NCBI GenBank assembly: GCA_963575745.1
Contig: CAUYUJ010009857.1
Span: 232,501 to 296,500 of the forward strand
Source of the DNA: Prorocentrum cordatum
Lineage: Eukaryota; Sar; Dinophyceae; Prorocentrales; Prorocentraceae
Direction of reading: 5' to 3'
Length of the DNA stretch: 64,000 bases
Shown piece after piece: positions 1 through 11,984 of the stretch. The notes beneath the pieces are model-generated. The model made no database searches and had not been told where the DNA came from. It worked only from the letters and a program-made list of their open reading frames with translations. The translations under genes were made by a program, and so were the position numbers. Position 1 is the first letter of the stretch, and every line of letters begins with the position of its first letter.

Positions 1-723
1 TGGATTCGGTTCGTTTTCAAAGCCATTTCGATGAACTCTTGCTCATTGCGCAAAATCACATAGGTTTGGTTCTTCGCGTGATTATGACGACGGCGTGCCG
101 ATGATATGGGCGCGAAGATGACGACGTGACCCATGATGCAATGATGACGTGGCGACGATGACGTGATGATGACGACGCCGCGATGGCGTTTTCATGATGA
201 CGTGATGATAGCGTGCGACGAATTGGTTGACAAGATGACGCGCGATGAAGACGTGGTGGTTACGACGCGATTGGCTGCGAGGATGAGGGCGGTCGCGGCT
301 GCGCCAGGGATGAGGGGGAGGAGACCAGGGGCAAAATTTTGGACTCTGGAGTGCCCCCCCGAAGCGTTTTCCGATTTTAGGAAGAGGGGGGGGGGGGGGA
401 GGAGGGCGACGACGACAACGACGAAGACGACGACTGAGGTAGGGATGGCTGTTGGGAAAAAGGCGGGATTGTCGGAGGGGGTGGGGGATGGGCGGGGATG
501 GGGAGGGGATTGCAGTGAGCAGTTTTTGGCGCAAGCTTAAGCTCAAACGCCATGTGGAAGGACCGGGCAGCTCAAGCTGAAGCGGAACCCGTTGACTGGC
601 GGAGCCGTCGACTGGCGGAGCCAGCCCCCCCTCAGGCCAAACGCCCCAAGCTAAACCCTGAAGCTAAACCCGCCGTCGATTGGCGGAGTCGACTGGCTGA
701 CGGTGGTGCCCCCCCCAGCAGAT
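1..723. other. No gene recognised; low-complexity lead-in
   Basis: Bases ~90-300 are biased to ATGACG-type triplets, there are G-runs near 385-400, and 585-700 holds short direct repeats built on CGACTGGCGGAG and AAGCTAAACCC. Open frames exist on both strands but their translations are compositional. I see no gene here. Confidence 0.6.
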
Positions 724-855
724 GCCATTGAGCAGATGTCTAAGTTCATCCGTGCCCCAGCCCCAGCACCATGAGAAAGTGGGGCCCTCTCCCCCCGCAC
801 TTTCTGGTGGTGCTGGGGCCGGGGCACGAGTGAACTTGGACATCTGCTCAATGGC
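724..855. repeat. 61-bp near-perfect foldback (hairpin)
   Basis: The left arm (724-784) begins GCCATTGAGCAGATGTC. The right arm (793-855) is its reverse complement at about 55 of 61 positions, separated by only ~8 nt (785-792). If the plus strand is transcribed, three of the differences are U-G wobbles, so the RNA would fold into a long, almost continuous stem. The right arm runs directly into the ATG at 851 of a coding-like frame. Size and shape suit a foldback element, a MITE remnant or a long dsRNA/miRNA-type precursor; the sequence does not say which. Confidence 0.85.
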
Positions 856-1271
856 TTTTGCTTGCGGGGCGGCAGTAAAAAAGAAAACGGAAGAAGTGGC
901 AGAGCTGTCGCAGTATGCTGCGCGCGGTGTGTCCAATGACCGCATCAGCAGGCTAAAAGCCGAAGGCGCATGCCAGTGCAGGAAATCATGCGCTGACCAA
1001 TTTTCGGCTAAAGTCTTGGAGCAAATCTGCATCATGTTCTGGCAGATACCAAAAGACGAGCAAGATTATCTCATTCACACCATGCATGGAGTTCATAAAG
1101 GTGCGGCCTCTGGGAGTAATGACAACTGCGCCGCCTCCACTGGGCCCGGGGCTTGGCGGGGCAGGGCGGCGCCGCTGCCATGCGAAGCCGACGAACCAGG
1201 CGATCGCGAGTGGCAACACCACGATGTGGGCGACATCCACGCGCTTACATCGACAGCGAGGATGCGGAAGC

Positions 1272-1276
<5 letters not shown>
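851..1276 (+). CDS. Cys-rich coding remnant, family not identified
   Basis: The frame is open from 722 (ATG) to 1276, but 722-850 lies in the foldback, so the in-frame ATG at 851 is the more sensible start. The first ~80 codons read like ordinary protein: a Lys/Glu-rich stretch, then CQCRKSCADQF (first Cys codon at 971) and a hydrophobic segment containing ICIMFWQIPKDEQDYLIH. A C-x-C-x3-C cluster followed by an aromatic 'FW' helix recurs in transposon-like proteins that I associate with dinoflagellate genomes; this is recollection of a pattern, not a named family. From ~1,100 the frame becomes compositional and then enters the GTA microsatellite, so only ~851-1,095 is plausible as a remnant. 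It has no partner genes nearby. A short fragment of a transposase-like gene or a single exon would both fit. Confidence 0.35.
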
Positions 1277-1787
<511 letters not shown>

Positions 1788-1856
1788 GCTCTGGGACTCC
1801 AAGAGAGCCACCAGAGAGCTCCAAGAGGGCCCCAAGAAGGCTCCAAGAGGGGCGCT

Positions 1857-1894
1857 ATGGGTCTCATCGAACCGCCGTTTTCGATGAGACCTAT
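1857..1894. repeat. Hairpin GTCTCATCGA family, copy 1
   Basis: Arms GTCTCATCGAA (1861-1871) and TTCGATGAGAC (1880-1890). The stem extends outward four more pairs (1857-1860 with 1891-1894), one of them a G-U wobble. It is followed by cgcgctcctcttggagccctcttggg, a context shared with the second copy ~190 bp downstream. Confidence 0.8.
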
Positions 1895-2046
1895 CGCGCT
1901 CCTCTTGGAGCCCTCTTGGGGCCGTCTTGGCTCCCTCCGGGGCTCCTCGAGGACCGGCCCGCCCTGTCCTGGCCCCGTCTAGGGGCTAATAGAGAGCCCT
2001 TAGGGGGCTTCAAGATAGCCTCGAGAGGACTCTAAGAGAAGGAGGC

Positions 2047-2084
2047 CCAGGTCTCATCGAACCGCTGTTCTCGATGAGACCTGG
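2047..2084. repeat. Hairpin GTCTCATCGA family, copy 2
   Basis: A 14-bp stem: CCAGGTCTCATCGA (2047-2060) pairs with TCGATGAGACCTGG (2071-2084). Compared with copy 1, three outer pairs differ on both sides in ways that keep pairing (G-U to A-U, U-A to C-G, A-U to C-G). The flanking ~70 bp is duplicated too. Confidence 0.8.
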
Positions 2085-2236
2085 CGCGCTCCTCCTGGAG
2101 CCCTCTTGGGGCCCTCTTGTCCCACTCCTGGTGCCCCTCGAGAGCCCTCTCGCGCTGACCTTCACTCGGGGCGAACAAAACTTGGTCCAATTCCCGGGGG
2201 CCACGTCGCGAAAAAAATGCAACCTGGGGGGTGGGG

Positions 2237-2391
2237 GTCCTCCTCCTCCTCCTCCTCCTCCTCCTCCTCCTCCTCCCTCCCCGACTGGGGTGCCCGACGC
2301 ATGTGCTCGGGGCTCGGGCGCGCCCCCCCTCAGGGGGCGGAGGCCCGCCATCGCCGTGAGGGGCAGCCCGTGGGGGGGCTCCAGGAGGGGA

Positions 2392-2487
<96 letters not shown>

Positions 2488-2505
2488 CACGACCACGACC
2501 ACGGT

Positions 2506-2535
<30 letters not shown>
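2237..2535. repeat. (CCT)n and (GAC)n microsatellites
   Basis: 2237-2276 is a CCT/TCC run. 2393-2535 is GAC triplets with a few GCC, CAC and GGT variants. Poly-Asp and poly-Arg translations from this stretch are repeat artefacts. Confidence 0.95.
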
Positions 2536-2540
<5 letters not shown>

Positions 2541-2664
2541 CGAAAGCGACAGCGGCGACGACGTCGTTGTCTCGGAGGGGGAAGAGGAAGAAGAGGAGGG
2601 GGATGTGGAGGATAATGGGAATGAGCCTGATGACGACGAATAGGATTGGGATGTAGGATATGAC

Positions 2665-3100
2665 TGACTTGCTGACTGACTGACTGACTGTGAGGAGAAG
2701 GAGGAGAGAGACGCAAGCAGGAGGGGGGGGACAGGAGGAGGAAGGTACTCGCAGTAAGTTCCCGGTGGGGTTTTCGAGACTGGAGGAGGTGAACGAGGAG
2801 AAGGACAGGAGGGGGAGGAGGAGGAAGGGGACAGGGGGAGGAGGAGGGGGGCAGGAAGAGGAGGAGGAGGAGGAGGAGAAGGGGGAAGATACTTGCAGTA
2901 AAATTTCCGGCGGGGGTTCCGAGACTGGAGGAGGCGAGCGAGGAGAAGGACATGAGGAGGAGGAGGAGGAGGAAGAGGGGGGCGAGCGGAGGAGGAGGGG
3001 AAAGGCACTTGCAGTAAAGTTTCCGGTTTGGTTTTCGAGACTGGAGGAGGAGGAGGAAATGGACAGGGGGAAGTTGAGGAGGGGGACAGGGGGGGGAGGA

Positions 3101-3131
<31 letters not shown>

Positions 3132-3205
3132 GCGAAGGTACTTGCAATGTACAGTTTCCGGTGGGGGTTTCGAGACTGGGGGGGGAGAAGGAGGAGAGGG
3201 GCAGC
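2665..3205. repeat. GGA-rich minisatellite with four ~38-nt motifs
   Basis: After a GACT run (2665-2692), a motif of the form ACTTGCAGTAA..TTTCCGGTGGGG..TTCGAGACTGGAGG occurs four times (near 2746, 2889, 3006 and 3138), separated by GGA/GAG-rich spacers of ~80-100 nt. The spacers vary in length while the motif is conserved. No coding content is supported. Confidence 0.85.
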
Positions 3206-3419
3206 TCCATGAGGACACCTATGGCCCCAGCAGTGCCCAATACGGATCGAATAATAAAGCCATATATTGCGGCCTTGCGGCTGCTTACGCCGAGGCTTCT
3301 CCAGGGAGAGTAGGTCCGAATCGGCTGACGGCCGCGCTGTGTCGAGGCCAATTGGCCCGAAGACGACCAAGTTCTAGGTGCCAGATGCAAATGTTCTAGG
3401 TGCCACATAGGGCGGTTTA

Positions 3420-4465
3420 GGTTTGATGGGCCCTCACTTTGCGATGCTCGCGTGCAACGTCTACGCGCTCCCGGTGCTGGCGTTCGCGGCGCAGATCGCG
3501 GCGCCCGACGAGAGGGTGTTCGACTTGGAGGAATGGGCGCCGAGACGCGCGGCGCCGGGACTTGGGGACTGGGCCACTCCGAACGACCTCTGGCACGTCG
3601 GGGTCCACTGCGGCATGCCGCGCTCGTTCGGCCGCTTGGAGGATGTCGCGCGCGCGTCGCGCCTCCGCATCGCGCGCAGGGGGAACGCGGAGCACGGCGG
3701 CCTGATGCGGCGTCAGCGCGCCCGAGAACTCTTCGAGGCAGTGCTTGCGACCAGAGGAGGGCACAATGGTCGGCCTGGCTGAAGGCGGCCGCCCCTGCAG
3801 TGCTGACAAAGTTATTCGACTACCTCGCCGCCGCGGGCGTGGCTGCAGACGCCGTGGAAGACAGGGTGGACCGAACGAGCTGGCGGTCCCAAGCTGTCGC
3901 TCGGGAACGGATCGCCCAGGCTGGGACGCGGAGCCCGCGCTTCCGCATCCGGCGCAAGCTGAGCAAATGGCAGCTACCGGGGGTCCCGCGTCAGCTCGCA
4001 GATGCATTCCAGACCAGCTTGGGGCGGCTGCGGCGACTGGTGCCGCCCAGGGTGGTGGCGGCGATGTTCAGTACTGCCTGGAATAGGTGGTGTGCTTTCA
4101 GGGGATTTCAGCAGCGGGGTGACGCAGGCAACGTTTGTCGGCCGGGCTGTGGCGGCGGCGCCGAATATTGCATAGAAACTTAATCGAGATGCAGAGTCAT
4201 GCGCCGCTTCCATGCGACATCGCTCCGCGTAGATGCGGAGTCGCTCCTGCCGCGCGGGTCGGGGGTCCACGCCAGACGGCAGGACGACGATCTGCTCGCC
4301 AAGGGCGCTCTGGGCGCTTGTGCGGCCTACCGCGCGACCAGTTCAACCCGAGCTACTGGGGCGGTGACCGCAGCTGCGGCCGGGGGGGCGCTGCAGCAGG
4401 CCTTACGGGAGGCGGCGACAGGACGCAAAACATCTGAGCGGTGCCTTGCCAAAATGTGGGCGTGA
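3420..4465 (+). pseudogene. 5'-truncated LINE fragment (C-terminal part of ORF2)
   Basis: The frame from 3423 gives HFAMLACNVYALPVLAFAAQ and then DLEEWAPRRAAPG..WATPNDLW, the post-RT region typical of dinoflagellate LINE ORF2. A one-base shift near 3755-3765 moves the reading to another frame (AQWSAWLKAAAPAVLTKL onward), which reaches the signature TAWNRWCAFRGFQQRG and the Cys cluster CRPGCGGGAEYCIE. A TAA at 4181 breaks that cluster where an H-x-C pair would be expected, and the same frame resumes (VMRRFHATSLRVDAE) to a stop at 4465. The RT core is absent, as in usual 5'-truncated LINE insertions. It aligns by eye with the C-terminal part of the LINE at 19.8-20.9 kb, including the hydrophobic start and the Cys/His end, but is clearly diverged from it. 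Non-functional. Confidence 0.75.
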
Positions 4466-5857
4466 CGCCCTGTCGCCTCCCTCCCCGCGCCCCCTCTCTT
4501 CTGCCTTCCTCTCCTTTCCATCGGGGCTGTGGAGGCCGCGCTCGCTCGTCCTGAGCGCGCTGCAGTCCACCTGGCCTTTGCTGGGCGGCCAGCTGGCGCC
4601 GGCCGCAAGCCTCCCCCTGTGGGGCCCCGCGCCCTGTGGGCTTGGGACCGCTCCCCTTCGCCTTTCCCCCCTCCGCCTCTTCTTTTGTTTCTGCCCTTCC
4701 TTCCTCCTCCTCCTGCTCCTCCTCCTCCTCCTCCTCCTTTTCCTCCCTCCCCCTCGTCGGGGGGCGGTCCCTTGCCCTCCTCGGGTTTGTCGCTCCCCGC
4801 GACCGTGGCGTCCGAGGCGGCGCCTCCGATTTAAATTAAACATGCGGGTGAGGCTCGGGGCTGCGGAATGGACGCCGGCCTGCTGGGGGCGACGAAGCCT
4901 GTGCGGTCAGCTCGCCCCCTGGCTTGCAGGCCGGAGCGCTTAGCGTAAGGGCGCGGTTGCCCCCGTGCGGTTGCGAAGGCCCCCGGACGCTCGATTTGGG
5001 CGGGCAGTCGCCCTCCCCTCCTTCCTTCGTCCTCCGCCTCCTCTTCCTCCCTCCTCGCCTCGTCCCTTTCCTTTCGCATCGTGTTGCCGCCTTCCTGATC
5101 CGCGCCGCAGGTCTGATGCCGGCTATGCGCGGCTGTGGAGGCCCCCAAACGCTCGATTAGACCGTTCAGTCGCCCTCCTCCCCCTCCTTCGTCCGTCCTC
5201 CGCCTCCCTCCTCCTCCGCCTCCGCCCCTCTTGTGCTTGCGTCGTGGTCGATGTTGTTGTTAGCTCGTTTTTGGTTGTTGGGGAAAAATGCATGGCTATT
5301 CATCTGCGTCCAGTGTGTAGGACTTTTCCCGAAGCGTGGCCTGGCAGCTTGCAGTCCGCCCGCGCCCTGGAGCGAGTGCGAGTTCCGCCAGGATGTAATG
5401 GTTCGGGGTACGCACGCGCGAGTCTTCATGTCAGCCGCGATTTCATGTCAGCATTCGCGCGACGCGGGAACTGGCTATTATAGTAGGGTTTCTCCGCATG
5501 TTTCAGTTCGCCAGTAGTCGCAGATTGCACCGAGTGAGACTAGTGGTGTGTTGCTCATCGATGGCTGCGTCCTCCCCTTTGTCTTCCCTTCCCCACTCCA
5601 AGACAACAACGACGCTCCTGCTTAGATATGGTTTCTGCTCAAAACCGACGGTCCTGCGCGCCGCCGACCAGCGGCCCCGCTCGATACTAGGCACTTTTCA
5701 CCCAGTGGTGGTGTTCATGCATTGGGTCCGTGAACAGGCTTTCCTACAGTAGCGACGCTTCCGCTCGACGTTTCTTTGTTTTAATTCCCCACGTGCTTGG
5801 TGGGGTTCTGGTTTTCTTCTCTGCCGCGCCGCGCCCGCGTCTCACACCCTCCTCCTC

Positions 5858-5892
<35 letters not shown>

Positions 5893-6117
5893 TCCTCTTC
5901 TTTCCTCCCTCAGCATACCGAGGAACACGCTTGGTGGGGTTCTGGTTCCCCACATGCTTAGTTGGGTTCTGGTTTTCTGCACTGCCGCGTCGCACCCGCG
6001 TCTTCCTGTCCTTGAACCCCCCTCCTCCCATCCTCCCCTTTTTCCTCCTCCTCCTCGGTCTCCTTCTCCTCCTCCTCCCCCTCCTCCTCCTCCTCCTCCT
6101 CCTCCTCCTCCTCGCGC
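4466..6117. other. No gene recognised; CT-rich blocks and local duplications
   Basis: Pyrimidine-rich CCT runs lie near 4690-4750, 5170-5230, 5840-5890 and 6030-6112. Two local duplications are visible: GCGAAGGCCCCCGGACGCTC.. (from ~4973) resembles ~5135-5185, and CTTGGTGGGGTTCTGGTT (near 5795) recurs near 5930 and in altered form near 5960. Open frames here translate to Pro/Ser/Leu-rich, compositional peptides. Confidence 0.6.
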
Positions 6118-6214
6118 ACACAGCACAGCTCAGCGCAGCTCAGCTCAGCTCAGTTCGGCTCAGCACGGCACGGCTTAGCACAGCTCAGCTCAGCTCAGCT
6201 CAGCACAGCACAGC
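6118..6214. repeat. GCTCA/GCACA short tandem repeat
   Basis: Degenerate CAGCTCAGCTCAG with CAGCACGGCACGG variants leads directly into the 65-nt array. Confidence 0.9.
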
Positions 6215-7345
6215 ATGGGGTGGTCTTCACCGCGGCCACTATGCACGACACTGTTTCTCGACGCCAGAGGGGGTGCGCAGGGGGTGGTCTCTCACCGCGG
6301 CCGCTGTCCACGACGCTGTTTCTCGACGCCAGAGGGCGGACGGGGTGGTCTCCTCACCGCGGCCGCTATCCACGACACTGTTTCTCGACGCCAAAGGGGG
6401 TGCGCAGGGGGTGGTCTCTCACCGCGGCCGCTATCCACGACACTGTTTCTCGACGCCAGCGGGGGTGCGCAGGGGGTGGTCTCTCACCGCGGCCGCTATC
6501 CACGACGTTGTTTTCTCGACGCCAGAGGGGGTGCGCAGGGGGTGGTCTCTCACCGCGGCCGCTATCCACGACCCTGTTTCTAGACGCCAGAAAAGGGAGT
6601 GCGCAGGGGGTGGTTTCTCACCGCGGCCGCTATCCACGACACTGCTCCTCGACGCCAGACGGGGTGCGTAGGTGGTGGTCTTTCACCGCGGCCGCTATCC
6701 ACGACATTGTTTCTCGACGCCAGAAGGGGGTGCGCAGGGGTGGTCTCTCACCGCGGCCGCTATCCACGACATTGTTTCTCGACGCCAGAGGGGGTGCGCA
6801 GGGGGTGGTCTCTCACCGCGGCCGCTATCCACGACGCTGTTCCTCGACGCCGGAAGGGGGTGCGCAGGGGGTGGTCTCTCACCGCGGCCGCTATCCACGA
6901 CATTGTTTCTCGACGCCAGACGGGTTGCGCAGGGGGTGGTCTCTCACCGCTGCCGCAATCCACGACGCTGTTTCTCGACGCCAGAAGGGGGCGCAGGGGT
7001 GGTCGCTCACCGCGGCCGCTATCCACGACATTGTTTCTCGACGCCAGAAGGGGTGCGCAGGGGGTGGTCTCTCACCGCGGCAGCTATCCACGACGCTGTT
7101 TCTCGACGCCACAGGGGGTGCGCAAGGGGGTGGCCTCTCACCGCTGCCGCTATCCACGACATTGTTTCTCGACGCCAGAAGGGGGTGCGCAGGGGGTGGT
7201 CTCTCACCGCGGCCGCTATCCACGACAATGTTTCTCGACGCCAGAGGGGGTGCGCAGGGGGTGGTCTCCCACCGCGTCGCTATCCTACGACATTGTTTCT
7301 CGACGCCAGAGGGGGGTGCGCAGGGGGTGGTCTCTCACCGCGGCC
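6215..7345. repeat. 65-nt tandem array (CCGCGGCCGC core)
   Basis: About 17 head-to-tail units. Each holds a GTGCGCAGGGGGTGGTCTC segment, a CACCGCGGCCGCTATCCACGAC segment and a TTTCTCGACGCCAGAGGG segment. The unit is ~65 nt, not a multiple of three, and lacks stops in all plus frames. The frame therefore rotates through three peptides and repeats every 195 nt, which makes the 400-540-codon open frames here. Minus-strand frames are open for the same reason. Individual units differ by 1-3 nt indels and substitutions. Confidence 0.95.
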
Positions 7346-8750
7346 GCTATCCACGACACTGTCGAAAAGCCTCGCAGGCGCGGCAATTTCTCGACGCCAG
7401 AGGGGTGCGCAGGGGGTGGTCTCTCACCGCGGCCGCTATCCACGACGTCTTTCTCGTCATCTCGGGCCGTTTCTCTGCGCACCGCGCAGAGTTTCTCGAC
7501 GCCAGAGGGGGTGCGCAGGGGGTGGTCTCTCACCGCGGCCGCTATCCACGACATCTGTTTCTCGACGCCAGAGGGGGTGCGCAGGGGGTGGTCTCTCACC
7601 GCGGCCGCTATCCACGACCTGTGGTTCTCGACGCCAGAGGGGGTGCGCAGGGGGTGGTCTCTCACCGCGGCCGCTATCCACGACACTGTCGACAAGCCTG
7701 GCAGGCGCGCAATCTCGACGCCAGAGGGGGTGCGCAGGGGGTGGTCTCTCACCGCGGCCTGCTGTCGATCCGCAGGCGCGGCAATCGCGCCAATGGGGTG
7801 CGCAGGGTGGTCTCTCACCGCGGCCGCTATCCACGACACTGTCGACAAGCCTAGCAGCGCGGCAATATCTCGACGCCAGAGGGGGTGCGCAGGGGGTGGT
7901 CTCTCACCGCGGCCGCTATCCACGACACTGTCGAAAAGCCTAACAGGCGCGGTAATTTCTCGACGCCAGAGGGGGTGCGCAGGGGGGGTCTCTCACCGCG
8001 GCCACTATCCACGACACTGTCGAAAAGCCTAGCAGGCGCGGCAATTGCTCGACGCCAGAAGGGGGTGCGCTTGAGTGGTCTCTCACCGCGGCCGCTATCC
8101 ACGACACTGTCGAAAAAAGCTTAGCAGGCGCGGTAATTTCTCGACGCCAGAGGGGGTGCGCAGGGGGTGGTCTCTCACCGCGGCCGCTATCCACGACACT
8201 GTCGAAAAACTTCGCAGGCGCGGCAATTTCTCGACGCCAAAAGGGGGTGCGCAGGAGTGGTCTCTCACCGCGGCCGCTATCCACGACACTGTCGAGAAGC
8301 CTCGCAGGCGCAGCAATTTCTCGACGCCAGAAGGGGGTGCGCAGGGGGTGGTCTTCTCACCGCGGCCGCTATCCACGACACTGTCGAAAAGCCTCGCAGC
8401 GCGGCAGTTTCTCGACGCCAGAGGGGGTGCGCAGGGGGTGGCCTCTCACCGCGGCCGCTATCCACGACACTGTCGAGAAGCCTCGCAGTCGCGGCAATTT
8501 CTCGACGCCAGAGGGGGGTGCGCAGGGGGCGGTCTGTCACCGCGGCCGCTATGCTTGACGTTCGTCCAGGCACACCAGGCATGGCATATTCTCGAGACCA
8601 TAGGGGGTGCGCAAGGGGAAGTCTTCTCACCGCGGCCGCTATCCGTGCCGTTCTTCCAGGCACAGCAGGCATGGCATAGTCTCGAGAACATAGGGGGTGG
8701 TCTCTCACCGCGGCCGCTATTCGTGACGGTCGTCCAGGCACAACAGGCGT
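7346..8750. repeat. Variant array with ~90-nt units
   Basis: The same core as the preceding array, but most units gain ~25 nt (GTCGAAAAGCCTCGCAGGCG.. then CGGCAATTTCTCGACGCCAG), raising the period to ~90 nt. Near 7460-7500 one unit carries a unique insert. The last three units (8540-8750) diverge, with CCAGGCACAnCAGGCATGGC replacing the insert, which suggests the array edge is oldest. No gene is supported. Confidence 0.9.
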
Positions 8751-9837
8751 GAACACGCGCGACCTTACATCAGTATGTGGGGTTTCTCGGTAGTGTAATT
8801 CAAGACTGGCGCTCCTGCGCGCCGCCGATGAGCGCTCCCGCTTGATATATCCTCGCTTGCTACCCAGTGATGGCGTTCCCGCCTTGGGTCTCAAGAGTGG
8901 AGCCCTCGTTTCGGCATCGCCTCTGGAGGGCTTCCCGGCGATCCCAGGAGGGTTCCGAAAAAGGCCCCCTCCCGCGACCCACCCCGCGACTCACCCGCGA
9001 TCCGCCCGCGAACCATTCCGCGCCCGATCCTTCAGTCTTATCCGCATTGCGGGGTGCTTCGTATGTTTTCCTGCGTCCCATGAGTGTCTCGGCCCCTCGC
9101 CCGTGGCCGGGGTTCCCGCCCAGGCCATGAGCGAAGGGCGGAGAGGCAGAGTGGAATGAGCAGGAGAGCCGTCCGCGCCCCCGCCCTCCACGCCCCGCGC
9201 CGCGCCGCGCCCCCCCTGAACCGCATTGCATCAGGGAACCAACGCGCTTCTGGCGCTCCAGCGCCGCCGCCGTGCTCTTTCTAAAGCCGTTTTCCGGGGC
9301 GATTGTTGGCGTTCTTCTCCGCTCCGCGCCCCAGGGGTCAAGCCTAGCCGGGCCCCCGTCAGGCTGGCCCACGGGTCTTCGACCACTTGTGAACCCTACC
9401 CCTGCGGGTCGAATGGGATTTGGGACTTCTCACAGGAAGAGAAGATACCGATACCGCTGCTCCTCCTGGAGAGCTCCCGTCGCCACAGCTGGATTCTCTT
9501 CGAAATTCTGAACAGAACGCATGCCAGGAGAGGTCCTGGGAGTATCGGGATCGGTACCTCTTTGTTCCCCCCAAATTGGACACTCCTGCTGGGGTTCACC
9601 TGGCTGCAGGCATCCTGCAACCTCTGACCACCAGCCGATGTTTCAGAGATCTGACCTGCAGGGGTGGGCTTGCCTAACGGGCCCGCCCCCCACTCCAGTC
9701 GGTCGGCTCGCGGGCGGCCTGGCGCAGCCCGCTGCAGCCTCCGCGCGATGTGGCGGGCCGCCGCGGCAGCGCTCAGGCGGTCGTCTGGCCCGGTCTGGTC
9801 CAGTTCTTGCCGTTCGTCGGTCGTCGTCGTTCGCCGT

Positions 9838-9889
<52 letters not shown>

Positions 9890-9995
9890 GGTCGTGGTCG
9901 TCGGTCGTGCACGTCGCCGCCGTTCGTCGCCGCTGTCGCCGCCCGTCGCCGCCTCGTCGTCGCCCGTCGCTGCCACGCCGTTACGTTCCCTCCCG
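8751..9995. other. No gene recognised; includes (CGT)n at ~9836-9891
   Basis: Mixed-composition DNA. 9410-9560 contains a weak, imperfect inverted arrangement around GATACCGATACC and GGATCGGTACC. 9836-9891 is a TCG/CGT microsatellite. Open frames are short and not protein-like except for a few unremarkable stretches near 9,410-9,650. Confidence 0.5.
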
Positions 9996-10954
9996 TTGAC
10001 TTGCAATCGATTGCAATGCCATGCGGATTCTACCCCATCGTTCATTTTGCAGTTGAATTCATACCATCCCAGGGAGTACCCTTATCGGAGTACCCTTATC
10101 GGCGCCCCCCCTCGCCCCTGTCAAATAAGACTTCGCGCGCACACTCGTGCGTCCAGAAGAGTCAATTGTCAATAACCCCTTGTCCCAAAAAGGAACAAAG
10201 TCCACACGCGCGCGTCGTCGCGCGCGCGCATGTCGAAATCCTTCCAGCACCCTCGGTTTTGTACGGATTTCAGGATCGAGGTTCCTGACAACATATCACA
10301 TACGGGTGGTTTCCTCCGCGCTCTGGCGACCCCCATACGGGAACCATGGGTTTTTCAGTCAAATGGGACCACGCGTGCCTCTCGCGCGCGCATGTCGGAA
10401 TCATTCGGACGCCCATGCGCGATTCCCGGGGGGGGCACGATCCGTGTCAAATCATTCTATGCGGGCCACTCGCGTGCGTCGGCCGCGCGCGCATGTCGAA
10501 CGCCGACCAAAATTTCATCAGTGACACACTGACATCATCATCGTCATCGGCGTTACCAGCATTTGCGCCGTCATTGGCCTTGCCGTCGTCGTCATCATCG
10601 TCACTACCGTCGCCATTATGATCAGCGTTGCCGCTGTTGCCGGCGTCATCATGATACCATGCCCGCCCGAGCCACCGACCCGTGTGGGAGTGCCCGCGAG
10701 CTAGAATTGCCTTTGACATGCGCTGGGGCATTGCCGTCGGTAAGTGCCATCGCGTCCGCATCGAGTGTGCCTAGCCAGCTGGTCGTTCTGCGCGCGAGCT
10801 CGCGCGCGCAAGCGCAGTCGCAGACATGCACCAGTCGTGGCCAAGTAATCACCGCACTCGCCGCTGCATGGGTTTTGCAAACAAAATTGCGGTTGGGAGG
10901 GTGGGGTGATTGCACGAGCAGTTGAGTTGATTAGTCCAAGTTCTTCAACATGGT

Positions 10955-11250
10955 TTGCGCCAGGTAGATTGTGCCACGTAGCTTACACCACATTACTGCA
11001 CCACCCACTGCGTAGCTTACACCACATGTCGCTTTATAGCTTACACCACGTGGCTCACACACCACGTAGCTGATACACTCATTGCACCACATAACCTACA
11101 CATACTGCCTGATATGCAGTGCACCAAATAGCTTGCCCCACATCTATTGCAGCACGTACATTTGCACCGCGTAGAGTGCATCACAGGGCTTACAGGACAC
11201 CGCATAGCTTGCACCACAGATATTGCTTAACAATGATTGCACCAGATAGC
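10955..11250. repeat. Degenerate CACCACGTAGCTTACAC repeat, block 1
   Basis: Roughly 12-15 imperfect copies of a 20-25-nt motif, TGCACCACGTAGCTTACACC and variants, lie between the first and second ~1.1-kb modules. Confidence 0.75.
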
Positions 11251-11984
11251 TTGCTCTGAATATTTTCTCGTCGCTAAGAAATTCGGATCACCCCCCGAGT
11301 TTGTCACTACGCCTTGTGATCGTAGACTTCATGTATGAGTTTGCCCCATTGTTAATGTTAATTACGTGGCGCGCACGTGCCCGAATTCTTTAAGCACCGT
11401 GGGTTTCACTTGGTTTTTCAGAAAGGTATGCGCCCGCGCCTTTGCGAATTCTTACGGCAAGCAGGGTTTTGTTTGAAACGCTGTCAACTGAGACCACGGG
11501 GGCCTTTCGCGCGCGCATGTCGAATCTCTTGGGCGCCCTTGCACGTTTGCTGGGGTTCGCGATCTCTGTCGATGAATTTCACGCGGGCAACTCGCGCGCG
11601 TCGGCCGCGAGCGCATGTCGAAATCTTTCTGACACATTCATCGCCGACGCGTCCACACCATCATCGTCATCGGCTTGATCAGCATCGGCACCGTCATTGG
11701 TCTTGCAGTCGCCATCGCCGCCATCGTCACCAGCATCGCTACTATGATTATAATGTCTGCCGTTGAAGACGTCGCCACGATACCGCGCCCGCCCGAGTCA
11801 CCGACTCGCACTGAAGTGTCCGCGCGTCAGTTCGGCCTGCGGAACTCGTTGGGAAGTCCAACCGATATGCCAGCCAGCGCCAAGCAGTCATCGCAATTGC
11901 CGCCGCATGGGTCTTGCAAACCAAGATGTGGGTGGTTGGGTGTGATGATTGCGCGGGCAGTGGATTTGACAATTCGCTGCGAGC

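Noticed and set aside
6220-7854. A 544-codon open frame and several overlapping 400+-codon frames
   Set aside because: Generated by the 65/90-nt satellite, whose unit has no stops in any plus frame; the peptide simply cycles every three units.
9410-9560. A foldback around GATACC..GGTATC-like words
   Set aside because: Arms match only in patches and cannot be aligned over a useful length by eye.
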